Shown here: piece after piece, positions 19,637 through 27,592 of the stretch
Position numbering within the stretch: the stretch's first letter is position 1
Layout: every line of letters starts with the position of its first letter
Source: Arcanobacterium pinnipediorum
GTDB lineage: Bacteria; Actinomycetota; Actinomycetes; Actinomycetales; Actinomycetaceae
Direction of reading: 5' to 3'
Assembly (NCBI RefSeq): GCF_023973165.1
Contig: NZ_CP099547.1
Span: forward strand, 248,001-312,000
Length of the DNA: 64,000 nucleotides
Made by a program: the position numbers and the translations under genes
The notes under the pieces: model-generated
What the model was told of the DNA's origin: nothing
Database searches by the model: none
Seen by the model: the letters and a program-made list of their open reading frames with translations, nothing else

Positions 19637-20383
19637 TTATAGTCCAGCGATGTTGAGCATATTAGCTCCGAAAAGGACACCAGCGAGTATTCCGCCGATG
19701 AGTGGACCAACAACCGGGACCCATGCATATGACCAGTCAGATCCGCCCTTGCCCTTGATAGGTAGCAGTGCGTGCATGATACGAGGTCCGAGGTCACGCG
19801 CTGGGTTGATAGCGTACCCGGTTGGGCCACCGAGGGATGCACCAATAGATACAATGACGAGTGCCACTGCCAACGGACCGATTTCTGTAGGTGTGGAACC
19901 GTTGATAATAACCCACGTCAAGAGAACGAAAGTTCCAATAGCCTCAGTGATGACGTTGGAAGTGTAGTTTCGAATTTCAGGCCCGGTTGCGAACGTACCA
20001 AGGATTTCGGCCTGGTTCTCATGTGCATTGTAGTGATCTTTGTAAGCTAGCCATGCAACGGTTGCACCGATCATCGCGCCAACCATTTGGCCAGCAATGT
20101 AGGTCATGATAGATGCGAAGTTGATGGCTACACCAGGAACAAACTCTTCCGCACCGGTAGCTGCAATGCCGAGGGTTACGGCTGGGTTAAGGTGACCGCC
20201 GGTCTTCCACGCACCATATACACCGATCATCACCGCAAAGCCCCAGCCGAAATTGATGAGCAACCAGCCGGTACCTTTTCCTTTAGATTTGGTAAGCAAT
20301 GTTGTTGCCACAACACCTACACCAAGTGTGATGAGTAGTGCAGTACCCAATGTTTCAGAAATAAAAACTTCTAGCAGAGACAT
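19637..20383 (-). CDS. glpF: Glycerol uptake facilitator (aquaglyceroporin, MIP family)
   Basis: A 248-residue membrane channel for glycerol diffusion. It has six hydrophobic helices and the two half-helix NPA boxes, HLNPAVTLG and YAINPARDLGPR. The aspartate after the second NPA (NPARD) is the usual mark of glycerol channels as opposed to water-only aquaporins. The start ATG at 20383 has AGGAG close upstream. It is the first gene of glpF-glpK; a 19-bp palindrome in its promoter matches one before glpA. Confidence 0.97.
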   Translation of the reverse strand: MSLLEVFISETLGTALLITLGVGVVATTLLTKSKGKGTGWLLINFGWGFAVMIGVYGAWKTGGHLNPAVTLGIAATGAEEFVPGVAINFASIMTYIAGQMVGAMIGATVAWLAYKDHYNAHENQAEILGTFATGPEIRNYTSNVITEAIGTFVLLTWVIINGSTPTEIGPLAVALVIVSIGASLGGPTGYAINPARDLGPRIMHALLPIKGKGGSDWSYAWVPVVGPLIGGILAGVLFGANMLNIAGL

Positions 20384-20505
20384 GCTCTCCTACCTTTCTC
20401 GACCCGCTTCGTTGCGGAAAGGGATAAAAATCGTGCTCGCTGTCATGTAAGCTGGCACACATTTATACTTTGTCATAAAGATAGGACGAAAGTGCTATGG
20501 AAAAG

Positions 20506-20536
20506 AATATATGCACGGACGTGCACGTTATATCAA
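20506..20536 (-). promoter_or_regulatory. glpFK promoter with palindromic operator
   Basis: On the minus strand TTGATA (20531-20536) and TATATT (20506-20511) look like -35 and -10 boxes about 18-19 bases apart. Between and partly over them lies the palindrome TGCAC-N4-GTGCA (20512-20525; full match 20509-20527). It agrees at 15 of 19 positions with the site upstream of glpA; all four differences are in the centre. Placement between the boxes suits a repressor. Confidence 0.65.
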
Positions 20537-20567
20537 ACACGTTGAAAGTGGTTTCGTTCCACAATGG

Positions 20568-21227
20568 TTAGTTGGACCAGCGTTGGGCTGCCAGCATTTG
20601 CGTCAAAACTTCCTGAGCCTCCGTATAAGAGACTTTTCGGGCGCCTTTAGCTTCGAGATCCCGATACATTTGTGGCTCATGCATAAAATGTGCAACGCCG
20701 CGCCGCAACAAATTCGGCAACGGTTTACGAGCCTCATCCAAATCGCGCATCAAACGGAACCAAAACGTTTGAACTCGAGGTCGCGCAATACACAACGCAT
20801 CGGCAAGAATTCCCTCTTTTTTCAGATCATCAATAATCTCAGCAGCAAATATCCCCTCAGCCAGTACATGCCGGCGTCCATCCATACTCAACGTACGATC
20901 ACTAACCCGAGAATTAGAGGGCATATCATAGATAGGGACAGTCGTTTCACCCTTCGTACACAACTCGATCAGTGCATTGATAGCCCCTTGGCGATCCCAG
21001 GTAGCAGGCGAATCCCAATCAACCATCCCGTGGCGTCGAGGCAATCCAGGCCGATCGCCGTCGTAATAGAAATCATCGAGTGAAACTACCGGGAGGCCGG
21101 TGCGCGAAGTAAACCGCGTCTTTCCACTCCCAGAAGGTCCAGTAACCAAAATAACCTTCGCATGCGGTATCCGCTCAATACCAGGGGGAAGATCAAACAA
21201 GCCGTCGTTGCTAAGTGGAGTGGACAT
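20568..21227 (-). CDS. Uridine kinase-like P-loop NTPase
   Basis: A 219-residue soluble protein with a Walker A loop GPSGSGKT (30-37), then VVSLDDFYYDGDRPGLP and DWDSPATWD segments. These are the layout of the uridine kinase / phosphoribulokinase-like group. The true substrate is unknown. I chose the ATG at 21227 rather than the upstream end of the frame, because a TAAACT -10 box lies 7 bases before it and a terminator for glpC lies just beyond. It sits between glpC and the glpF promoter; a role in glycerol use is not shown. Confidence 0.8.
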   Translation of the reverse strand: MSTPLSNDGLFDLPPGIERIPHAKVILVTGPSGSGKTRFTSRTGLPVVSLDDFYYDGDRPGLPRRHGMVDWDSPATWDRQGAINALIELCTKGETTVPIYDMPSNSRVSDRTLSMDGRRHVLAEGIFAAEIIDDLKKEGILADALCIARPRVQTFWFRLMRDLDEARKPLPNLLRRGVAHFMHEPQMYRDLEAKGARKVSYTEAQEVLTQMLAAQRWSN

Positions 21228-21240
21228 GCCATCTAGTTTA
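21228..21240 (-). promoter_or_regulatory. Candidate leaderless promoter -10 for the uridine kinase-like gene
   Basis: On the minus strand TAAACT (21235-21240) is followed by 7 bases and the ATG at 21227. No ribosome site is placed for this start; the AGGAGG in the hairpin upstream is 27 bases away. Confidence 0.45.
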
Positions 21241-21247
21241 CAACCAA

Positions 21248-21275
21248 CTGCACCTCCTGACTTCAGGAGGTGCAG
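21248..21275 (-). terminator. Hairpin terminator downstream of glpC
   Basis: CTGCACCTCCTG (21248-21259) pairs with CAGGAGGTGCAG (21264-21275), giving a 12-bp GC-rich stem with a 4-base loop, 43 bases after the glpC stop. A T-rich stretch (TTGGTTGT) follows on the minus strand. It probably ends the glpABC transcript. Confidence 0.65.
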
Positions 21276-21317
21276 TGGTGTTATCAACTGTGAACTTATG
21301 CCTACTCGGCACAAACC

Positions 21318-22580
21318 TTAGCGAGCGAAAATATTGCCCAAGCCAAGCCCATGATGAATAACTTGAACCGGGTGGACAACTTTCGCGCCAGTTCCCTTAG
21401 CGATCTGCCACCGGCAGGTGTCAGTCTCACACGCAGCCAGCTTCGGATTTGTTTCCTTCACCATGTCAAACAATGGCTTGCCAACTCGCTGGGAAATCTC
21501 ATACTTTTCCTTCTTTAGCCCATACGTTCCAGCAATTCCGCAACACGGCTGGCCAGATTCGACAACCCGAACACCTGGAATCGTCTCCATCATCCGAATC
21601 GCTGGCATACCAATACCTTGAGACTTAACTTGGCACGGCTGGTGGTAAGGAATCGTAATATCCCAGGAGTGTAACTGGTCAACAGGGAACTCGCCGTCGT
21701 CGATTAACTCTAAGAGGAACTCAGAAAGCTCAACAACCCGGCTACCAACATCGGTAACAACAGGATCATCGATCCCCAAAATTTCATGCGCCTCATGGCG
21801 CAACATGCCAGCACACGAACCAGAAGACCCAATAACCGGCAAATCCTTCCCAGCTTCAGCTAACTGGCGAGCCAACTTCTTCACCTGGGACTCAGCGCGA
21901 CCAAACAATCCGTTTGACTGATGTGCTAAGCCGCAACATCCTTGTTTGGGAACCAATACCTCAAAACCGAGATGTTCGAGAACTTCTACAGTTGCCTTGG
22001 AAGTTTCGACCTCGAAATACCCACCAGCACAGCCGTGGAAGAAGACAACTGGACCGCGCGGAGCAACATAGTTCGGGCCCAACTGTGCATCCCGGGCACG
22101 CTTGTGCTTCTTATACCAGCCACGGAAAGTCTGCATCCGCGCCTTAGGCACCGGTGCATCCCGGTGCACGCCAATAACCTTTTCAACAACTGTGCGAATC
22201 GGTTTATTAGCTAAAGCAGCATTCGCTACCGGAGCAACCGGCGTCATCAGCATTCCTTCAAGGATCGTCTCTGGAATGATACGGTCGCGAAGGGGCATAT
22301 GCCCTTCTTTCATCACCGCACGTGCTTGAGCATTAATTTCAGCAATCTTTACCCCTTGTGGGCACGCGGTTGTGCAAATACCACAACCAGAACAATAATC
22401 GAGAGACATATCCACCGATTCGCCAGCCCGGAACCGTTCTGCTTGCGGACCAACAAATTTTGGTCCAGTAAACAAATCAGTAACGCGAGAAACCGGACAC
22501 TGCGTTTCACAGATTGTACATTTCACACACGAATCAAGTGACATACGGGCCATAGAAGCCTTTGCATAATCGAGGCTCAT
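21318..22580 (-). CDS. glpC: Anaerobic glycerol-3-phosphate dehydrogenase, iron-sulfur subunit C
   Basis: GlpC is the membrane-associated iron-sulfur subunit that passes electrons from GlpAB to menaquinone. The 420-residue protein has two [4Fe-4S] motifs, CVKCTICETQCP and CSGCGICTTACP, and two CCG domains (CCGLAHQSNG and CCGIAGTYGLK) of the type found in heterodisulfide-reductase-like subunits. It overlaps glpB by 4 bases and ends the glpABC operon. A complete men pathway elsewhere in the window supplies its electron acceptor. Confidence 0.96.
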   Translation of the reverse strand: MSLDYAKASMARMSLDSCVKCTICETQCPVSRVTDLFTGPKFVGPQAERFRAGESVDMSLDYCSGCGICTTACPQGVKIAEINAQARAVMKEGHMPLRDRIIPETILEGMLMTPVAPVANAALANKPIRTVVEKVIGVHRDAPVPKARMQTFRGWYKKHKRARDAQLGPNYVAPRGPVVFFHGCAGGYFEVETSKATVEVLEHLGFEVLVPKQGCCGLAHQSNGLFGRAESQVKKLARQLAEAGKDLPVIGSSGSCAGMLRHEAHEILGIDDPVVTDVGSRVVELSEFLLELIDDGEFPVDQLHSWDITIPYHQPCQVKSQGIGMPAIRMMETIPGVRVVESGQPCCGIAGTYGLKKEKYEISQRVGKPLFDMVKETNPKLAACETDTCRWQIAKGTGAKVVHPVQVIHHGLGLGNIFAR

Positions 22581-23776
22581 CGGTTTTCTCCTTCACTCAT
22601 TGCTGACTGCGCAGCAACCCAGGCAGATCCCAACGCAATACCTTCACCGGATTTTTCAACAGGCGCATGTGATCCGCCCAGAATCGATCCGGCAAGATAA
22701 ATATTGCGATACACTACGTTTCCATCCCCATCTACTGGATGCATCTTGTTATCTACGGCAATTCCAGAAGAGAAAATATCTTCGGCTTCACGCACTGGAA
22801 GCTGGAACGTCCGCTCAGTGATTGTGCCATCTGGATCTCGGGTCAGTGATCCAGATTCAAAACCGCCACCGGCATGAATCACGGCATCAACATGCGATAC
22901 CGTCACTCGTCCAGCACGTTGAATATGGACTGCACTAACCACGCCATCGCTGTGATCAAACCCAATAACTTGCGCATTAGTCGAAATATCTATTCGAGAC
23001 GCTTTGGCTGCTTGAACTAAGGCATCGTTTAACCGGCGTCCGGGAACCGAAGGCGGAGTAACAGGAACTTCACTGATACGCACACCTAACTCTTGAGATA
23101 GATAATGATAGGTTTGCGGATCTAAACCAAGAACAGCCGGCAAAACCACAATCTCATCGGGTTGGATGCGTCCGCGTAACGCCGTGAGAATCGCTGCTCG
23201 TCCAGTATCAGTATCTAAGAAGCGTGCGATATTGGTTGCCGCAGAATCAGCTTCATGAGATCGAAGATCGAGATCAATTGAGATAGCACGCGCTGAAACA
23301 TCAACCAATGGAGAACGTGAGAGATTATCGGCGATCAGTTGCGCCGGGAAATCCTTAAACTGCTTGATAGCCACAACTACGAGTTTTTGCCCGTCTTCTA
23401 ACGGCAACAGTGTTGAATGCCGGGCAAAGACTGGGCGTACTGCACCTACCGCCGTCGGAATCAGTGAATTTGTTTCTTGATCTTGAGGCGCGGAGATAAG
23501 CGCTAGTCGCTGAGTGAGCCAACCAATTCCACGCCGAACACCCTCTACTCCGATTGCGGCGTAGGGGTGGGTAGGATCGTCCAAAGTCGCGATGCGCTCA
23601 AAGGGTTTCATCACCGGTTCACCGGCAGGGGTCCAACCGTAAACGTCAAGACTTCCCGTCGAAAGTAAAAGTCCACCTAGACCTTTGGAAATAATATCTA
23701 CCCGATGACCGGCCTCAGTTAGCATCAGGGCTGTTGAAAGACCGGCGAGTCCGGAGCCGATAACAATGACTTTCAT
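22577..23776 (-). CDS. glpB: Anaerobic glycerol-3-phosphate dehydrogenase subunit B
   Basis: GlpB is the second flavoprotein subunit of the GlpABC complex. The 399-residue protein begins with a dinucleotide-binding fold VIGSGLAGLSTALMLTEAG and contains DAVIHAGGGFESGSL and a C-terminal LAGSILGGSHAP segment typical of the subunit. It overlaps glpA by one base and glpC by 4, so all three are translated as a unit. Length and motifs are normal. Confidence 0.96.
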   Translation of the reverse strand: MKVIVIGSGLAGLSTALMLTEAGHRVDIISKGLGGLLLSTGSLDVYGWTPAGEPVMKPFERIATLDDPTHPYAAIGVEGVRRGIGWLTQRLALISAPQDQETNSLIPTAVGAVRPVFARHSTLLPLEDGQKLVVVAIKQFKDFPAQLIADNLSRSPLVDVSARAISIDLDLRSHEADSAATNIARFLDTDTGRAAILTALRGRIQPDEIVVLPAVLGLDPQTYHYLSQELGVRISEVPVTPPSVPGRRLNDALVQAAKASRIDISTNAQVIGFDHSDGVVSAVHIQRAGRVTVSHVDAVIHAGGGFESGSLTRDPDGTITERTFQLPVREAEDIFSSGIAVDNKMHPVDGDGNVVYRNIYLAGSILGGSHAPVEKSGEGIALGSAWVAAQSAMSEGENR

Positions 23777-25509
23777 CAGTTCTCACCTTCTAGATTGGCC
23801 GAAGATGCCACGGCAGCTGGCTGTGGACTAACGACGGATGTTTTTGGCGGATGTGGCCGACCATGCAGGAGCGCTAAATCGCCAGTATCTTGCTTGGCGC
23901 GCGCACTGGGAGCGGGCAGGTGGTCAATATCCAACGTTCCTTGGAGAATCCACTGGTTGAGGGCAGCTTCGCGCATCTGTTCGCCATAGAGCAACGCGAA
24001 CACACCATCGAATCTGTTGGTAGTAAACAGACGCAGCATTGTTGAACTGCGGTCAGCTGCCTGGTCAATCTTGTGGGTGTCTGCAGCGTTGCCATCGTCT
24101 AAATTACGCCGGTAGACCTCGTGCATAATACCTGCGGCGCGCAACGCGCAGAAGGTTCCTTGGCAGGGTCCCATACCAAGACGTGTTTGGCGGCGAACAT
24201 CATCAAGATTAGCTTCTGGCTGGGCGCGCAGTTGATCTTCGATCATGGAACGGGTGACGAGCTCACATTCGCAAATCACTGAATCGTGATCGCGAGTCTT
24301 TTCTACCTTTGCGAGCCGGTCAGAGTTGCGATGAGTGGGCTTGCCTTGTGCTGAGGGGACAGCTTCGGTATCGGTGATACATGGGCGATCTTCGCCCCAA
24401 TGCTCCATGAGCGCATCAACCACATTTTTTGCCATCAACCGGTAGGTGGTGAGTTTACCGCCAGCGATAGTAAACATTCCGGCAATGCCGTCACGTTCTG
24501 CGTGATCAATAATTGCCATACCGCGTGACATGTGGCGCGTATCTGAAGCCGATACGCGCGAATCTTTAACCAGTGGGCGCGCTCCAGCCCAGACGTGAAT
24601 GGCACGAGATTTCTTAAATCCTGGGATGAGGACTTCGCCAGCGTCGAGCATTTGGAGGACTTCATCGTGTTCGATTTCCAGGAAGTCAGGATTCTCAACC
24701 GCCTTATCGGTGGTACCGATAATGGAGACGGTGTGGGCTGGGACGATAATATCGCCGTCGGCTGGATGAATACACCGGTTGATTACGCGGTGGGATAGGC
24801 GATGGTTCATGGCCACCATGATTCCGCGGCCGGGAACGACGTCGACTCCGTGGGCGCCAGCCATTGACGCTACTTGCCCGGCCCATGGGCCAGCGGCATT
24901 GATAACTGCGCGGCAATCGATGTGGAGGTCTTCTCCGGTGCGTTCGTTGTGGCATATCACTGCTGAGACCGCACCGTTGTCACTGACGATGCGCGTGACT
25001 TTATGGTAGGTCAATGCTAGGGAGCCAAGTGCTCGAGCTGATTCGATCAATCCCCAGCACATCCGCCAACCGTCAACGGCTCCATCTTCGACGGCGAATG
25101 CGCGTTTTATGCCGGGGTTGAGGCGTGGTTCCATTTTCAATGCTTGGGCGATTGAGATTTCTTCGCACGGCACATGGGTATCTTTTGCGCCTTGAAGAAA
25201 TTTATCGGAAAAGTCGAGAGAGTCTTCCGGCGTGACGACGAAGAGGCCACCGGTTTCTTCAACGGCGTCTGCGTGAACTCGGCGCATGATGACGTTTTCT
25301 TCGGCGCACTCGGTTGCCGAGTGGGGGTCAGAAACGACGTAGCGTCCACCCGAATGGAGAAGGCCGTGAAAGCGGCCCGAAGTTCCTTGGGCGATATCGG
25401 CGCGTTCGAGCAATATTGCATGGAATCCACGCATAGCTAGATCGCGTAGAATGCCAGCACCGGTAGCGCCACCTCCAACGACGACGACGTCGGTAGATAA
25501 TGTTTTCAT
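23776..25509 (-). CDS. glpA: Anaerobic glycerol-3-phosphate dehydrogenase subunit A
   Basis: GlpA is the catalytic FAD subunit that oxidises glycerol 3-phosphate to dihydroxyacetone phosphate. The 577-residue protein has an N-terminal FAD fold VVVGGGATGAGILRDLAMRG, the HSGGRYVV segment, and a C-terminal Bfd-like [2Fe-2S] domain with CECELVTR and GPCQGTFC. I chose the ATG at 25509 because AGGA lies 8 bases before it; a GTG at 25524 is in frame but overlaps that ribosome site. It is the first gene of glpABC and diverges from the SorC-type regulator, with a palindromic site between them. Confidence 0.96.
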   Translation of the reverse strand: MKTLSTDVVVVGGGATGAGILRDLAMRGFHAILLERADIAQGTSGRFHGLLHSGGRYVVSDPHSATECAEENVIMRRVHADAVEETGGLFVVTPEDSLDFSDKFLQGAKDTHVPCEEISIAQALKMEPRLNPGIKRAFAVEDGAVDGWRMCWGLIESARALGSLALTYHKVTRIVSDNGAVSAVICHNERTGEDLHIDCRAVINAAGPWAGQVASMAGAHGVDVVPGRGIMVAMNHRLSHRVINRCIHPADGDIIVPAHTVSIIGTTDKAVENPDFLEIEHDEVLQMLDAGEVLIPGFKKSRAIHVWAGARPLVKDSRVSASDTRHMSRGMAIIDHAERDGIAGMFTIAGGKLTTYRLMAKNVVDALMEHWGEDRPCITDTEAVPSAQGKPTHRNSDRLAKVEKTRDHDSVICECELVTRSMIEDQLRAQPEANLDDVRRQTRLGMGPCQGTFCALRAAGIMHEVYRRNLDDGNAADTHKIDQAADRSSTMLRLFTTNRFDGVFALLYGEQMREAALNQWILQGTLDIDHLPAPSARAKQDTGDLALLHGRPHPPKTSVVSPQPAAVASSANLEGEN

Positions 25510-25611
25510 GGCATCAATCCTCACTTTTCATCTGAGTGCACCGTTGCAATCTGTTATCTACTGTAGTGATTTGTCACGCCTGGAGCGTATTATGAAAGCC
25601 GAATATAGCGA

Positions 25612-25630
25612 ATATGCACAACTGTGCACG
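25612..25630. promoter_or_regulatory. Palindromic operator between glpA and the SorC-type regulator
   Basis: ATATGCAC-AACT-GTGCACG contains the perfect inverted repeat TGCAC/GTGCA spaced by 4 and matches the site before glpF at 15 of 19 positions. On the minus strand a TGAACA-like -35 (25633-25638) lies just upstream of it for glpA. It could also control the regulator itself on the plus strand. Confidence 0.65.
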
Positions 25631-25686
25631 ATTGTTCATGTAGAGTGGGAGACATTCCATTAGTAGGAAAATAGAAGGCTTTATAC

Positions 25687-26637
25687 ATGTCCGAACGCGT
25701 CACCGCTGCCTATGAAGCAGCAACAATGCACTACGTCCAAGGCGAAACCATGGAAACAATCGCTCGCCGATTAAACGTTTCGCGCTCCACTGTTTCCCGC
25801 CTTATTAAGGTTGCTCGAGAAGAAGGACTAGTCCAGATAACGCTCCACGCACCGCAAGAAACCTCGTCGAAAAACGCCAGATGGCTCTCACAACGCTACG
25901 GTGTGCGCACTCACGTCGTGCCCATTCCATTCCAGGCCAATGAAGCGCGCCGCTTGACGGCAGTGGCTCAAATGGCAGGAGTGTTGATCTCAGGTCTCAT
26001 GGAGCCACACACGGTTATTGGTGTGGCTTGGGGAAATACAGTCTCGGCCATAGCCGACCATCTTGTTCCCCGGCCAGCGGCCGGATCGGTGGTCGTCCAA
26101 CTCAACGGTGCCGCAAACCCATCGACAACCGGAATCCCGTATGCCGGTGCCATCATGGAAGCATTTGGCCGAGCCCACGGAAGCATGGTCCAACACTTTT
26201 CGGTACCTGCCTTCTTCGACTACGCCTCAACAAAAGAAGCTTTGTGGCGCGAGCGCTCCATCGCCTCAGTACGCAAACTCCAAGCAACGGCAGATATCGC
26301 CGTCTTCGGCGTCGGATCGATGACTGGCCGGCAAGCCTCACTCGTCTATTCCGGAGGCTACCTCAGCCCCGAAGATTTAGCGTCTATTAAAGACGACGGC
26401 GTGGTGGGAGATGTTTGCACAGTGCTCATGCGCGCTGACGGCAGCTGGCGGGACTTGGCAATAAACGAACGTGCCTCGGGACCAAACCCAGATGAACTCA
26501 AACAAATCAAGCGGCGGCTGTGTGTGGTATCAGGCGCGGATAAAGTCCTGGCCACCCGCGCAGCCCTGCACGCCGGCGTCGTCACCGATTTAATTATCGA
26601 CGAAGACGCCGCAGCTCGCCTGCACGACCTGGGCTAG
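25687..26637 (+). CDS. SorC/DeoR-like sugar-binding transcriptional regulator, probable glp regulator
   Basis: A 316-residue regulator with an N-terminal helix-turn-helix (about 20-45, METIARRLNVSRSTVSRLIK) and a large C-terminal SorC-type sugar-phosphate-binding domain (about 55-315, with TVIGVAWGNTVSA, VQLNGA and DIAVFGVGSM). Proteins of this family bind a phosphorylated sugar or polyol and change DNA binding. Position opposite glpABC and the shared palindrome make glycerol 3-phosphate or dihydroxyacetone phosphate a reasonable ligand guess; this is inference. AGAAGG lies 8 bases before the ATG. It ends 4 bases from convergent mutY. Confidence 0.9.
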   Translation: MSERVTAAYEAATMHYVQGETMETIARRLNVSRSTVSRLIKVAREEGLVQITLHAPQETSSKNARWLSQRYGVRTHVVPIPFQANEARRLTAVAQMAGVLISGLMEPHTVIGVAWGNTVSAIADHLVPRPAAGSVVVQLNGAANPSTTGIPYAGAIMEAFGRAHGSMVQHFSVPAFFDYASTKEALWRERSIASVRKLQATADIAVFGVGSMTGRQASLVYSGGYLSPEDLASIKDDGVVGDVCTVLMRADGSWRDLAINERASGPNPDELKQIKRRLCVVSGADKVLATRAALHAGVVTDLIIDEDAAARLHDLG

Positions 26638-26641
26638 ATGG

Positions 26642-27532
26642 CTAAACCGGCGGTAGGCAGTAGCTGTTAGCTGGAGTTTGGGCGATAAGGCCGTCGGTGA
26701 GCAAACCGCGTAACGCTGGCGAAAAACGTGGCTCCGATAACGCAGAAAGATCTCGCAGTATTTCCTCAGTGAAGGATTGATCGGGGTGAGAGCGCAGCAC
26801 GTCCATGATCTTCCCACGCGCTTGTCTGTTTGTGCCTGCCCATTTTTGAGTTGTCCGAGTATTGGCATATTCATCGCCGGGATACCCCGCATTTTTCCAG
26901 CCACACGTCGCTGCGACGGGGCACTCTGGGCATCGAGGATTGCGTGCTGTGCACACCAACGCACCAAATTCCATAATTGCTGCATTCCATCGCCAAGCTC
27001 GCTCTGCCTGGGGTGGGACATAGGACTGGGCAAGCTGGCGCTCTGCCGATGTTTGGTGCGGTGGCGCTAGTGCCTGGCCGTTCCAGCGCGCCAACACTCG
27101 TCGGATGTTCGTATCGAGAACAACAGAGTATTCCTCAAACGCAAACGCCAATATGGCGTCTGCCGTATAAGGGCCGATTCCAGGCAAACTCAGCAGTTCG
27201 TCGCGCTCGCGAGGGATTTTTCCATCGAAGCGGTGGGTAATTTCTAGCGCGCATTCGCGCAGTCGCAACGCCCGGCGCGGGTATCCCATACGATCCCACG
27301 CCAGTAGCACTTCTGCTGGAGAAGCCTGTGCTAGATCGCGTGGCGTTGGCCAGCGCTCCAGCCACGCATACCACGTTGGCTCTACTCGCGATACCGGGGT
27401 TTGTTGGCTCATGACCTCACAGAGCAAAATAGCCCACGGGTCGGAAGTGTTTCGCCACGGTAGCGGGCGAGCCGATCGCGCGAACCACTTCGTGAGTTGG
27501 CGGTAGAGCAGCGAAGTAGGGTGGTCAGTCAC
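26642..27532 (-). CDS. mutY: A/G-specific adenine DNA glycosylase
   Basis: MutY removes adenine mispaired with 8-oxoguanine. The 296-residue protein has the HhH-GPD fold with E39 in EVMSQQT, the hairpin LPGIGPYTADAI (116-127) and catalytic D140 in VVLDTNIRRV. The [4Fe-4S] cluster is formed by C194, C201, C204 and C210 with the usual x6-x2-x5 spacing. It lacks most of the NUDIX-like C-terminal domain seen in the 350-residue E. coli protein; such short versions are common in actinobacteria. The GTG at 27532 has GGAG 8 bases upstream. It is convergent with the SorC gene. Confidence 0.95.
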   Translation of the reverse strand: MTDHPTSLLYRQLTKWFARSARPLPWRNTSDPWAILLCEVMSQQTPVSRVEPTWYAWLERWPTPRDLAQASPAEVLLAWDRMGYPRRALRLRECALEITHRFDGKIPRERDELLSLPGIGPYTADAILAFAFEEYSVVLDTNIRRVLARWNGQALAPPHQTSAERQLAQSYVPPQAERAWRWNAAIMEFGALVCTARNPRCPECPVAATCGWKNAGYPGDEYANTRTTQKWAGTNRQARGKIMDVLRSHPDQSFTEEILRDLSALSEPRFSPALRGLLTDGLIAQTPANSYCLPPV

Positions 27533-27592
27533 GATTCGATCTCCAGTTTGGTGGACTGAGATGAGTGAATAATTTTGACTCTCGCCATTGCG

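Noticed and set aside
21262..21275. AGGAGG in the glpC terminator as the ribosome site of the uridine-kinase-like gene
   Set aside because: It is 27 bases from the ATG, is buried in the stem, and no in-frame start codon lies at proper distance from it.
25537..25548. TGCACCGTTGCA as a second operator for glpA
   Set aside because: The arms are imperfect and spaced by 2 rather than 4; it does not match the consensus of the two good sites.
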